NCBI RefSeq assembly: GCF_015057185.1
Contig: NZ_SVEV01000012.1
Span: forward strand, 24,657 to 88,656
Length of the DNA: 64,000 bases
Direction of reading: 5' to 3'
Source of the DNA: Pseudobutyrivibrio sp.
GTDB lineage: Bacteria; Bacillota; Clostridia; Lachnospirales; Lachnospiraceae
Made by a program: the position numbers and the translations under genes. Position 1 is the first letter of the stretch, and each line of letters opens with the position of its first letter. Under the pieces are notes generated by a model. It saw only the letters and a program-made list of their open reading frames with translations, was not told where the DNA came from and did no database searches. Shown one piece after another: positions 26,090 to 34,483 of the stretch.

Positions 26090-27412
26090 CTAATAATCCT
26101 CGCCCTGAGAATTATCTTGTATCTGGTCCTCTGTTTGTTCTTGTTCTTCTGCTTGTGTTTCGTCCTCTAGCGGTGTCTCGTCTTCTGATTCTGTTTCGTC
26201 CTCTGATTGCGCTTGACCTTCCGATTCTGTTTCATCCTCTGATTGAGCTTGACCTTCCGATTCTGTTTCATCCTCTGGTTGCGCTTGTTCTTCTGTTTGA
26301 TTTACATCTTCTTGCCCTTGCTCCTCAAACATATCTTCATATACCGTAAATCCAGACGGTGGCTGTCCGTTAAGAAGAGACTTTAATTTGTCATCCAGTT
26401 CATCTTCTGGATGATAATTCTCAAGTCCTTTTTCTACTACTTCCCATCGTTTATGAGCCTGTTCATAGGAATGATACTCTCTATCCTTTTCTGCGAAATA
26501 TGCTAGAATCGCCATAACAATAATTAGCACAAATTTAATTATCCTAACAGTCTTTTCCCCCTCGGACATTCCGTAAAATAAGCCATTCCACTTATCTGAT
26601 ATTTTTGTTTTTAATTTGCTAATAGAACTTGGAGGGTCAGCGGCAGCCTGCTCTTGCTCAATTCTATTTTTCTCCAGTCTTTCTCGTTTTATATTTTCTA
26701 ATGCTTGTCGTTTCTCTTCTTCTCTTCTCTTAGCTTGTCTTTCTTGCTGTTCACGCCACCTTTGTTGTGAAGCTTGTCTCCCTTGTTCTTCACGCCACCT
26801 TTGTTGTGAAGCTTCCCTTTTTGCTCTCCATTGTTTTAGTTCTTCTTGAAGTTGTCTTTCACGCTCTTCATGAAGTAGTTTTTCATGTTCTTCTCGTAGT
26901 TTTCCTTCAAGATCTTCTTGACTTAGCTGATGTCCTAGCATACTAAATAGCTGATGCTGCAAATCTACTTCGGGCGGAATTTCAGCTACTCTCTCCACCT
27001 TGCTTGCGACTATTCCTTCACCATTGTTTCTAGCTTTTACCGCAGCCTGTATTTCAGCTATTTTCTTTTCACGAATCAGATTTAAAACAGTAGCAAGCTT
27101 TTGTACTGCTTCTATTTGTGCTGCATCATTCTGTGTTACATCATTCTGTGCGGCGGTCTTTTTTATGACATTCACTTTTGTGGTATCAACATCTATTTTT
27201 ACAGAGTCTATCTGAGTTTTTACAATGGTATCTTGCCTAGGCTCTACAACTGGGATTTTTGGGACTTCCACCTGACTTGCAATACTTTGATTAGCCTCGT
27301 TCCCCCAGTTAATTCCAGAAAAACTCATGGATGAAATATCTACAAGTGCCCCACAGCTAGGACACATCAAATGCCCATCTTCTATTTCTTTCCCGCAGTT
27401 TTTACATATCAT
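26090..27412 (-). CDS. Zinc-ribbon, coiled-coil, single-pass membrane protein with acidic repeat tail
   Basis: 440 residues. An N-terminal zinc ribbon (Cys3, Cys6, Cys17, Cys20 in MICKNCGKEIEDGHLMCPSCG-type spacing) is followed by a linker of low complexity. A highly charged Gln/Arg/Glu coiled coil with 13-residue repeats (QQRWREEQGRQAS) spans about residues 170-265. One membrane helix (IIKFVLIIVMAILAYF) lies near 285-300. The C-terminus is extremely acidic, built on a 12-residue EDETESEGQAQS repeat. I cannot assign a function; zinc-ribbon membrane proteins of this kind are common and mostly uncharacterised. The gene lies downstream of the 53-bp repeat array and could be its regulatory target. 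Confidence 0.7.
   Translation of the reverse strand: MICKNCGKEIEDGHLMCPSCGALVDISSMSFSGINWGNEANQSIASQVEVPKIPVVEPRQDTIVKTQIDSVKIDVDTTKVNVIKKTAAQNDVTQNDAAQIEAVQKLATVLNLIREKKIAEIQAAVKARNNGEGIVASKVERVAEIPPEVDLQHQLFSMLGHQLSQEDLEGKLREEHEKLLHEERERQLQEELKQWRAKREASQQRWREEQGRQASQQRWREQQERQAKRREEEKRQALENIKRERLEKNRIEQEQAAADPPSSISKLKTKISDKWNGLFYGMSEGEKTVRIIKFVLIIVMAILAYFAEKDREYHSYEQAHKRWEVVEKGLENYHPEDELDDKLKSLLNGQPPSGFTVYEDMFEEQGQEDVNQTEEQAQPEDETESEGQAQSEDETESEGQAQSEDETESEDETPLEDETQAEEQEQTEDQIQDNSQGEDY
26170..26290. repeat. In-frame 36-bp coding repeat (acidic tail)
   Basis: About two and a half to three nearly identical 36-bp units encode the EDETESEGQAQS repeats of the zinc-ribbon protein. Being multiples of three, copy-number changes would keep the frame. 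A second in-frame pair of 39-bp units lies at about 26745-26825. Confidence 0.7.
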
Positions 27413-27524
27413 CTCTATTAATCATTCTCCACTATAATCCATATTTATTTGTCGAAGCTCTATCCCATATTATATCAGTCCAAAGAACCACTTTCGAGCC
27501 CAATATAACCTTCTAAGGTCTCCG

Positions 27525-28087
27525 CGTGTCTTGCTGACCTCCGGTTGACACGAAATTTCTACTTTACTTCTTTTTTACGTGTCTCTTTGGTCATCCGTTG
27601 ACACGAAACTTCTAATCACCTTCATTTTTTCGTGTCTCTCCGGTCATCCGTTGACACGAAATTTCTACTTTACTTTATTTTTACGTGCCTCTTTGATCAT
27701 CCGTTGACACGTAATTTCTAATTTCCTTCATTTTTTCGTGTCCCGCTGGTCATCCGTTGACACGAATTTTCTAATCACCTTCATTTTTTCGTGTCTCTCC
27801 GGTCATCCGTTGACACGAAATTTCTACTTTACTTTATTTTTACGTGCCTCTTTGATCATCCGTTGACACGTAATTTCTAATTCCCTTCATTTTTTCGTGT
27901 CCCGCTGGTCATCCGTTGACACGAAATTTCCACCTTACTTCTTTTTTCGTGTCCCGCCGGACTTAGGCTGACACGAAATTCATAATCCCCTTCATTTTTT
28001 CGTGTCCCGCCGGACTTAGGCTGACACGAATTTTCTAATCCCCTTCATTTTTTCGTGTCTCGCTGGTCATCCGTTGACACGAAATAT
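27525..28087. repeat. Tandem array of eleven 53-bp units, each with a CGTGTC...GACACG dyad
   Basis: Units begin at 27525, 27578, 27631, 27684, 27737, 27790, 27843, 27896, 27948, 28001 and 28054. The period is 53 bp, with a single 52. Each unit has a 28-bp core CGTGTC-N16-GACACG followed by about 25 bp of pyrimidine-rich sequence ending in a T-run. Units 3-5 and 6-8 are near-identical triplets, so a 159-bp block was itself duplicated. Units 9-10 carry a different core centre (GGACTTAGGC). It fills part of the 1.17-kb gap between the zinc-ribbon and thioesterase genes. The linkers are near-identical, unlike CRISPR spacers. Confidence 0.92.
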
Positions 28088-28136
28088 CTATTCACTTCAG
28101 ATTTTATAGACTTTACAATCGAATTTTTTTTCAGTA

Positions 28137-28175
28137 CTACGTGGATAATCCACTATCCAACTGCTATACACGTAA
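28137..28175. repeat. Dyad element 1 (CTACGTGGATA arms, 17-nt loop)
   Basis: CTACGTGGATA (28137-28147) faces TATACACGTA (28165-28174) with one mismatch and a 17-nt loop. The arms contain a TTATCCACG-like sequence on the minus strand. It has the same geometry as element 2. Confidence 0.6.
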
Positions 28176-28302
28176 ATAATTTATAATTCAAGCTCTGTGT
28201 GTATTATCTCTGTTATTTTATTATACATTATTTATATTTTGAGTGTGATTATCTATAATATATCCCTCTTTAGATCACAAAAATGAAAAATAATCCAAAT
28301 CA

Positions 28303-28341
28303 CTACGTGGATACATCTTCATCATATTATTATCCACGTAG
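28303..28341. repeat. Dyad element 2 (CTACGTGGATA arms, 17-nt loop)
   Basis: Perfect 11-bp arms CTACGTGGATA (28303-28313) and TATCCACGTAG (28331-28341) with a 17-nt loop, 166 bp from element 1. The loop sequence differs from element 1. The AT-rich stretch between the two elements holds no gene. Confidence 0.75.
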
Positions 28342-28439
28342 GATTGTTTTTCGGCTTTCTAGTTATGCCACACAAGCCTGAGAGAATCCCTATTTTGATT
28401 AAATCTAGTAGTCATCATAGTATTTTATATGATTCCCCC

Positions 28440-28470
28440 AAAAACGAGAGGCACTTCTAAGTGCCACTCG
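28440..28470 (-). terminator. Orphan minus-strand terminator
   Basis: On the minus strand CGAGTGGCACTT pairs with AAGTGCCTCTCG (one A-A type mismatch) and is followed by TTTTTG. No minus-strand gene ends just upstream of it, which suggests a short or antisense transcript from the thioesterase side. Confidence 0.5.
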
Positions 28471-28543
28471 CTCGTATTATATTCTTAGAATCATTTGTGA
28501 CATCTAATATTTCCAACGCATAAAATACAAATATCAAATTTAG

Positions 28544-28552
28544 TGGTATAAT
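28544..28552 (+). promoter_or_regulatory. Extended -10 promoter of the thioesterase gene
   Basis: TG-G-TATAAT, an extended -10 with a weak -35, lies 32 nt before the ATG at 28584. Confidence 0.5.
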
Positions 28553-28583
28553 AATTTTAGATTATTCATCAGGAGGTAAGACT

Positions 28584-29039
28584 ATGGCAAAACAAGAAAT
28601 AGAAATTGCTGGTGCTAAGAGGCAGCTTAATATTACCCCTTTTGAGCATCACACAAAATATCATGAAACAGATCAACAGGGTATAATTCATCCTAATAAT
28701 TATTTGAACTGGCTCGAGGATGCCCGTATGGATTTAATGGATCAGATGGGGCTTGGATTCAAGCAGATGCTTGATATGGAAATCAGTTCTCCTGTCATCT
28801 CACAATCCATCGAATACCGTAGCAGTATTAAATTCGACGAGACTGTTATTATCGACACAAAACTGTTGTCATACGATGGTCATAATATGGAAATAGCATA
28901 TCGTATATACGATAAAGTCACTGGTGAAGACCGAGCTATAGCACGAACTACCCATTGCTTTGTTAATAAATCAGGCACACCTATCTCTATGAAACGTGCC
29001 TATCCAGAACTAGACACTAAATTCTTTGAGTTTAAATAA
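28584..29039 (+). CDS. Acyl-CoA thioesterase, 4HBT hot-dog family
   Basis: 151 residues. The hot-dog fold signature is YHETDQQGIIHPNNYLNWLEDARMD-type, with the catalytic Asp in ETDQQGIIHPNN. A region such as SIEYRSSIKFDETVIIDTKL forms the central strands. It hydrolyses acyl-CoA or acyl-ACP thioesters; the substrate is unknown. An AGGAGGT ribosome site is present. It is a single-gene unit ended by a strong bidirectional terminator. Confidence 0.85.
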   Translation: MAKQEIEIAGAKRQLNITPFEHHTKYHETDQQGIIHPNNYLNWLEDARMDLMDQMGLGFKQMLDMEISSPVISQSIEYRSSIKFDETVIIDTKLLSYDGHNMEIAYRIYDKVTGEDRAIARTTHCFVNKSGTPISMKRAYPELDTKFFEFK

Positions 29040-29056
29040 CCAATACATATTAAAAT

Positions 29057-29082
29057 GAGCCCTTGGATTTCTCCAAGGGCTC
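29057..29082. terminator. Bidirectional terminator after the thioesterase gene
   Basis: GAGCCCTTGGA and its complement form a perfect 11-bp stem around a TTTC loop, serving the convergent thioesterase and small-protein genes. Confidence 0.85.
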
Positions 29083-29101
29083 TTAATCAATTCTTTAGTT
29101 A

Positions 29102-29344
29102 TTATTGTCCTTTTGCACCAATCTCAAGAAGTAGATTTATAAACTCTACATCTGATTCCTGTACACGAAGGTTTGTCTCGATTTTCTCTCCATTTGGATC
29201 TGTGATAGCGATTTCTATAACAGAACCAGGAGTCATTGCCTTATCCTTTGTTGCTGCAAAAAACGGAAGCAGCTTTGGATGATTTGCATTAAATTTTGTA
29301 GCTGCTGACTTTACTCTAAATAAATCTGCTGGATTAAATCCCAT
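29102..29344 (-). CDS. Small conserved-looking protein of unknown function
   Basis: 80 residues, soluble, no signal or membrane segment: MGFNPADLFRVKSAATKF at the start and ESDVEFINLLLEIGAKGQ at the end. AAGGAG precedes the ATG at 7-8 nt, and the gene starts 27 nt after the hybrid kinase stop, so the two are probably co-transcribed. The middle (TPGSVIEIAITDPNGEKIETN) reads like a small beta-rich domain. I do not recognise a family with certainty. Linkage suggests a signalling partner of the kinase, but this is inference. Confidence 0.65.
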   Translation of the reverse strand: MGFNPADLFRVKSAATKFNANHPKLLPFFAATKDKAMTPGSVIEIAITDPNGEKIETNLRVQESDVEFINLLLEIGAKGQ

Positions 29345-29371
29345 GATATTATCTCCTTATCAATCTGTTGT

Positions 29372-31711
29372 TTATATCATATACTTACGCAATAGTTTTC
29401 GCAACTCCTCTTCCTTGATAGGCTTTGCTATGTAATCTACAAATCCAAGCTTTTCGTACTCCTCTTTTGCACCTACTACAGCATTAGCTGTTTGCATAAT
29501 AAGTGGAGTGTCCTTATTAGGATTGTTCTCTAAGCTATCGATGATTGTTTTCAATTCTACACCATCCATACCAGGCATTAGGTGGTCAATGAAAATCAAA
29601 TCGTATTTGTTTCGCTTAATCTTTTCTATTGCTTCGCTACCACTGATAGCTGTATCCACAACCACGTCTGTGTTGCTAAGAAGCATGGTAAATACTCTAA
29701 GGTTGATGGCCACATCATCCACAACAAGTATCTTACCAATAATGTCAAATACTTCCTGTCTATCTGCCACACGTCTGTCACCATTTGGTCCCATAGAGAA
29801 TATGCCACATGGCTCAACCGTTCTAATTTCCTGTGGAATAACAACAGTAAAGGTAGTGCCCTTTCCAAGCTCTGATTCTACTGAAATGGTACCATCCATC
29901 AGTTCAATTAGCTGCTTTGTAATAGTGAGCCCCAAGCCTGTTCCTTCGATTTTGCTGTTATGGAATTCGCCAACACGCTTGAAGGAGTCAAACAAATATG
30001 GAATATTTTCTTCTGCAATACCAATTCCTGTATCAGAAACCGCTATACATAGCATCAGCTTTCCACCCATAATATTGCCGTTTATGGAAAGTGTAATTCG
30101 ACCCTCTGGAGTGTACTTTACTGCATTTGTAAGCAAATTGGTTGTCACCTGAATTATACGCTCTTTGTCACCACGAAGCCTTGCTGGGAGAACGTCGCTC
30201 ATGTCTACCTCGAATGAAAGCCTGTTAGCCTTGGCTCTTGGTCGAACAAGAGAATAGCACTCTCTTACCATGTCAATCAAATCGTAGTCATCCACAACGA
30301 TTTCTATCTTGCCAGCGTTTACCTTGGCCAGATCTAAGACCTCGTTAACTATTCCTAGTAGATAGTTTCCAGCGCTGTTAACATCTCGAGCATAATCAAG
30401 AATTTTTACTTCTCGGCTTTCTCGAAGAATCATTTTGTTCATGCCCAAAATTGCATTGATAGGAGTTCGCATTTCATGGGACATTCTAGTTAAAAATGCT
30501 GTGCTGGCATCTTGGGCTTGAACTGCTGCAAATATATCTCTTTCCATCTGTCTAATTTCCCTAAGGGCCCTAAAATAAGACATGGAAATCATAAATATCA
30601 AACCTATTATCAAGATAATTCCGTTCATGGACATAGGCTTGTATACCTTATAAACATACATTTGCAATACACCTGCCGCCATAGCACCAAGTATGCCTAC
30701 AAATTCCATGAAATATTTTCTAACTCGTCCTTGAATGAAATCTGGAATAACAGTAATGAAATAAAAAGCCATTATCAATCCAAGTGCAATAAAAGCAAAT
30801 GGTAAAATGCCGCTTAAGTCAGTTTCGTTTGCGAATTGTAATATCAAACCAGCAACAGCTACGAAAATAGATAGCACCGCTAATATCAAATAAGGGATTC
30901 GATATCTTCCCTCTTGAAGCCGATCAAAATACAAAGCAACAGCAAAAGCCAGCATGATTAGGCTCAAATATGTCATATATGAAATCAAAGAAATATTCGG
31001 CACAAAAAACTGTCTACAAGCGGATTCAGCTAAGGACCATATGCCTGCACAAATAACCGACCAGCCGGCAAAGAAAAGAGGTATTAGCTTTTTGTAGGCA
31101 ATTCTCACCGAAATACCAATAATAAATGCTATAAGACCTAGTACAATCAAAAACAGTGTAAGCAGCAGCGTATACCGCTCTTTGTCATATATTGTTCTAA
31201 TGATTCCCGTCTGTGTACCTATAGCAATTTCATCTAGAACACCAGAGTAATTATTTGATCCAGAAAATCTTATTGAGATAGTTTTCCCATTATCCTCTTG
31301 GTACAAAGGTATAAACAAGGCAATACCTGGGCTGTTGCTACCAAAGAGTCTAGTTTCTGCTGTGGAATAACCATATCTCCAGCTTCCATCCACAAAAACT
31401 TCAACATCCTGCTTGGCAGAATTGAAGGTCATGTATAAATCATTGCCCTCAGGCATTTGAATTGTATTTTCTATTACAAAATCAGCACCCGTCTCAGGTG
31501 TGTAGCTTCCTGGAATTTCTATTTGTTCCCGGGTTCCATCCTGGTATACTCTAGTCCACCCTTCGCAGTAGGTACTGTAATCTAGCGGTACATAGTTACG
31601 TTCATCTGGTAAAAGCTGTTCTCCAATCAATAGGAGCACTATTACAAAAATAAATAGCATTACCCCTATGGACACAACCATTTCATAAACAAAGCTACTA
31701 GTTTTTTTCAT
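29372..31711 (-). CDS. Membrane hybrid sensor histidine kinase with receiver domain
   Basis: 779 residues. An N-terminal membrane helix (about 10-30) is followed by an extracytoplasmic beta-rich sensor domain (about 35-190), then seven or so membrane helices (about 190-390) like 7TM-DISM sensors. HisKA has the phospho-His in TRMSHEMRTPINAILGM (about 411). The HATPase has TNLLTNAVKYTPEG, SDTGIGIAEENI and GTGLGLTITKQL. A C-terminal receiver has the phospho-Asp in LIFIDHLMPGMDG (about 709) and Lys in YIAKPIKEEEL. There is no DNA-binding output domain here; the phosphoryl group probably passes to a separate protein. The gene is divergent from the TPR gene. Confidence 0.93.
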   Translation of the reverse strand: MKKTSSFVYEMVVSIGVMLFIFVIVLLLIGEQLLPDERNYVPLDYSTYCEGWTRVYQDGTREQIEIPGSYTPETGADFVIENTIQMPEGNDLYMTFNSAKQDVEVFVDGSWRYGYSTAETRLFGSNSPGIALFIPLYQEDNGKTISIRFSGSNNYSGVLDEIAIGTQTGIIRTIYDKERYTLLLTLFLIVLGLIAFIIGISVRIAYKKLIPLFFAGWSVICAGIWSLAESACRQFFVPNISLISYMTYLSLIMLAFAVALYFDRLQEGRYRIPYLILAVLSIFVAVAGLILQFANETDLSGILPFAFIALGLIMAFYFITVIPDFIQGRVRKYFMEFVGILGAMAAGVLQMYVYKVYKPMSMNGIILIIGLIFMISMSYFRALREIRQMERDIFAAVQAQDASTAFLTRMSHEMRTPINAILGMNKMILRESREVKILDYARDVNSAGNYLLGIVNEVLDLAKVNAGKIEIVVDDYDLIDMVRECYSLVRPRAKANRLSFEVDMSDVLPARLRGDKERIIQVTTNLLTNAVKYTPEGRITLSINGNIMGGKLMLCIAVSDTGIGIAEENIPYLFDSFKRVGEFHNSKIEGTGLGLTITKQLIELMDGTISVESELGKGTTFTVVIPQEIRTVEPCGIFSMGPNGDRRVADRQEVFDIIGKILVVDDVAINLRVFTMLLSNTDVVVDTAISGSEAIEKIKRNKYDLIFIDHLMPGMDGVELKTIIDSLENNPNKDTPLIMQTANAVVGAKEEYEKLGFVDYIAKPIKEEELRKLLRKYMI

Positions 31712-31878
31712 ATCTCACTCCCCAAATCGTTAGTTTCTATCCAGTAATACTCCCCTGTGTTTAGCACAATACTAATATTATTATAAATTTATGCTGGTGC
31801 TAAAACAACAAATTACGAAAATAGTCACAATTTTTTCCTATAATAAGCCTAGTTAGTGGATTTTATGGAGGACACATT

Positions 31879-32826
31879 ATGGCAAGTTCTGAACAAATCG
31901 CAAAGGAATATTATGATAAGGGAAATAGTTTGCTTCAGGCCAATGATATTGAAGCAGCTATAGACAACTATAATATGGCCAAATCAATTTATGAAGAATT
32001 GCAGGAACATCACCAATACATAATGACACTACGCGGTCTTGCAATTTCCTATGGCATTATGGCCTTTGACTCAAAAATGCTATATAAGTGCCTTGATGCA
32101 TTGAACTACATAGATAAATATAAAATCAAAGGGGCAAAGCATTATTTTTACACCATAATCTGTAATCGTTACATGGTATTAGGTGATTATGATAGCGCTG
32201 TCAATTATGGCAAAATGGCATTACAGGATTTGGAAGACCATGGCACTGAATTTGATAACCAACCAAAGCCTTATCTAGTTGCTTGCCTTAATTTAGCCTA
32301 TGCCTATCTACATATAAATAGGTACAACGAGGCTGAGCTCTATTTGAAACGAGCCATGGAAATTGCCCAGAAAAACGATTTGCACAATCATGATTTGAGC
32401 ATCTCTGTACTTAATGCAAGTCTCCATCATAAAATCGGTGATAACCAATATGTATATGACAATATTGACCAGCTAGTATCAACGATTCAAAGCTATGGAA
32501 TTAATATCAATGATTATCTAGCAGATTTAAAATTGTTGGTTGAGACCTTCTGTAGCATGAAGGAATTCTCCCGAGCTGAGGCTGTGGCTGCCAACTTGAA
32601 ATCCTACGGAACTATTGCAGGAAACTACTATCTGATACTAGAAGCTACGAAGCTTTACATGATGGTATACAAGGCCAGCGGCGAGGAAGAAAAATACCAT
32701 CAGGTCTGCGTTGATTATGCAGAAAACTCTATTTCACTGCGCAATACAGAAGCAAATAAACATCTATTAGAGATGGACACTGCAATCGCTTTGTCTATTG
32801 CAGATACTCCAATCGAATTACTATAA
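31879..32826 (+). CDS. Cytoplasmic TPR-repeat protein
   Basis: 315 residues, entirely alpha-helical, with TPR-like units such as YYDKGNSLLQANDIEAAIDN, YMVLGDYDSAVNYGKMALQD and YAYLHINRYNEAELYLKRAM, plus degenerate ones later. No enzymatic or DNA-binding domain is visible. ATGGAGG supplies the ribosome site. Nine nucleotides separate its stop from the likely start of the exported protein downstream, so the pair is probably one transcription unit. TPR proteins are protein-protein adaptors; the partner is unknown. Confidence 0.75.
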   Translation: MASSEQIAKEYYDKGNSLLQANDIEAAIDNYNMAKSIYEELQEHHQYIMTLRGLAISYGIMAFDSKMLYKCLDALNYIDKYKIKGAKHYFYTIICNRYMVLGDYDSAVNYGKMALQDLEDHGTEFDNQPKPYLVACLNLAYAYLHINRYNEAELYLKRAMEIAQKNDLHNHDLSISVLNASLHHKIGDNQYVYDNIDQLVSTIQSYGININDYLADLKLLVETFCSMKEFSRAEAVAANLKSYGTIAGNYYLILEATKLYMMVYKASGEEEKYHQVCVDYAENSISLRNTEANKHLLEMDTAIALSIADTPIELL

Positions 32827-32835
32827 TTGTTTATT

Positions 32836-34020
32836 ATGAAGAAAAAAAGACAAATCCTAATAATAATCATATTTGCATTAGTTCTTTTTACTAAAGCAGA
32901 ACTGGACTCAAATCCTTCCATCAGAGTTTTGGCTTCTATCATCGACTTCTCTGAGTCTACGCTTACTAGCCCAGACTATCTGGCTTATGGAATTGACTTG
33001 AAGGACTTATTCAGAAATTATACCAACTCTGATATTAGTTATTCAGGTACTGCATACATTAAAAGGGTTAAGGGTTTTCCTTATTCTGTTAGCGGAAGCA
33101 TCCAGGGTGAGCGTTCCGTTTCGCAGGAAAAATTTTCATGCCAATCTGACCTTACTGTGTTAGTTTTAAATGTTGGAGAATTGGATGTTTATGCTGATGA
33201 CGATACCATCTACTTGGTTGCACCAATGTTAGGTGATATTTCCTATGGTTTTGACACAGGTGAGAATTTGTTCCAGCAAGCACCAAACCTTAATAACGAC
33301 ATTACCCAGGAATGGTTCCACAACAATAAAAAGAACATCTGGAACTTCGTACAAAAAATCGACATTAAAAAAACTGATCAAATATATGTTGATGAAGATG
33401 GAACAGAGAGCAATGAATACAGCATTGTTGTTCCTGAAGGCGAAGGTGATTTCATATGGGATTTGCTAGGTGCAGAACCACCTGATCATGACATAAAGCT
33501 CTCTCTTTTCCTTGATAAATACAATCACACTAGAAAGGTTGTATTTGATTTATCATACAAAACAGAGGGTGCCTATATTGCTTTCTACGGAAACAACTGT
33601 AGCACTATGGAGATTTACTCTCCTCTTCCTGACGATGAATCTGTTACTGTCACTATAAAAAGAAACGGCGAGAATAATTATACTAACGCTTACACGAATA
33701 ATATTACTTATACCATGGCAGATGGTCAGACCTACTCCATGGATTGTAATGGTTATTTAAATACAAATGACGAATATATCAAACTCGAGGTTTCAGATAT
33801 TACAATCTGTCACGACAAAGAGGTTTTAGCTGAAGGTCTTATTAAATGTAGAATCAATTCAGAAGATACTATGGATGACGTTTTTGAGAGTGCAGGCGTT
33901 GACCTTTCTGGTGTAGAAGTCATTGATTGGGCTACAATAAAAAATGACACCGCCTCTTTCGTAGACGATGTCATATTACAAGCTCGTAAAAATGTAGATA
34001 TACTTGATATTTTGAATTAG
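32836..34020 (+). CDS. Predicted exported protein of unknown function
   Basis: About 394 residues. The N-terminus MKKKRQILIIIIFALVLF is a signal peptide or membrane anchor; the rest is hydrophilic and probably beta-rich (many YXVXV-like strands, DDDTIYLVAPMLGDISYGF). I recognise no family. No Shine-Dalgarno sequence is evident before either the TTG at 32827 or the ATG at 32836, so translation may depend on coupling to the TPR gene 9 nt upstream. It overlaps the convergent MarR-family gene by 4 bp at its 3' end. Confidence 0.6.
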   Translation: MKKKRQILIIIIFALVLFTKAELDSNPSIRVLASIIDFSESTLTSPDYLAYGIDLKDLFRNYTNSDISYSGTAYIKRVKGFPYSVSGSIQGERSVSQEKFSCQSDLTVLVLNVGELDVYADDDTIYLVAPMLGDISYGFDTGENLFQQAPNLNNDITQEWFHNNKKNIWNFVQKIDIKKTDQIYVDEDGTESNEYSIVVPEGEGDFIWDLLGAEPPDHDIKLSLFLDKYNHTRKVVFDLSYKTEGAYIAFYGNNCSTMEIYSPLPDDESVTVTIKRNGENNYTNAYTNNITYTMADGQTYSMDCNGYLNTNDEYIKLEVSDITICHDKEVLAEGLIKCRINSEDTMDDVFESAGVDLSGVEVIDWATIKNDTASFVDDVILQARKNVDILDILN

Positions 34021-34460
34021 TCTTCGGATTCAAATTTACCTAATATCTTGTAGAGAATAGCATAAAGTTGTTTTGATTCTTCGGCAGTAAGACAAACACA
34101 TTTGCCCATCTTAGCAGGTATCGCTGATGCCTGCTTTTTTAATGCTTCTCCTTCTGATGTCAATGTAATAATGAGATTTCTCTCATCATCCTTAGATCTG
34201 ATTCGCTTAACAAATCCCTTTTGCTCAAGTTTTTTAAGAACAGGTGTTAATGTACCTGAATCAAGGAATAGCTTTTCTCCAAGGGCCTTTACTGTAATTT
34301 CCTTTTCTTCCCAAACAACCATCATAGTAATGTACTGGGTGTATGTAAGATCAAGTGGATCCAAGTATGGCTTATATCTCTTTACTATTTCTTTTGAACA
34401 CGCGTAAAGCGGAAAACAAAGCTGATTTGAAATTTTTAAGCAATCAAATTTATCGCCCAT
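34017..34460 (-). CDS. MarR-family regulator, OhrR-like
   Basis: 147-residue winged-helix regulator. The N-terminal Cys in KISNQLCFPLYACSKEI matches the redox-sensing Cys of OhrR, about residue 15. The DNA-binding region is VKALGEKLFLDSGTLTPVLKKL with wing SKDDERNLII. OhrR-type repressors release DNA when that Cys is oxidised by organic peroxide. It is last in a thioredoxin operon whose promoter carries ACAAT-N3-ATTGT-type symmetry, so autoregulation is likely. No ohr peroxidase gene is present in the window. Confidence 0.85.
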   Translation of the reverse strand: MGDKFDCLKISNQLCFPLYACSKEIVKRYKPYLDPLDLTYTQYITMMVVWEEKEITVKALGEKLFLDSGTLTPVLKKLEQKGFVKRIRSKDDERNLIITLTSEGEALKKQASAIPAKMGKCVCLTAEESKQLYAILYKILGKFESED

Positions 34461-34483
34461 TATATACTCACCTCTTAATTTAA

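Noticed and set aside
27525..28087. CRISPR array (28-bp repeats, about 25-bp spacers)
   Set aside because: The spacers are near-identical low-complexity sequence, triplets of units are duplicated, and no cas genes are present.
28184..28390. Fourth copy of the structured repeat (CAAGCTCTG at 28180s and AGGCTTGTG on the minus strand near 28370)
   Set aside because: The two halves are in opposite orientation and do not pair; the GTAG and GA/GA loops are missing. It could be a decayed remnant at most.
27413..28583. Chromosomal or plasmid replication origin
   Set aside because: Iteron-like repeats, DnaA-like boxes and AT-rich DNA are suggestive, but there is no dnaA, rep or parAB gene, no strand switch of gene orientation, and surrounding genes are ordinary metabolism. 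Kept only as a hypothesis in findings.
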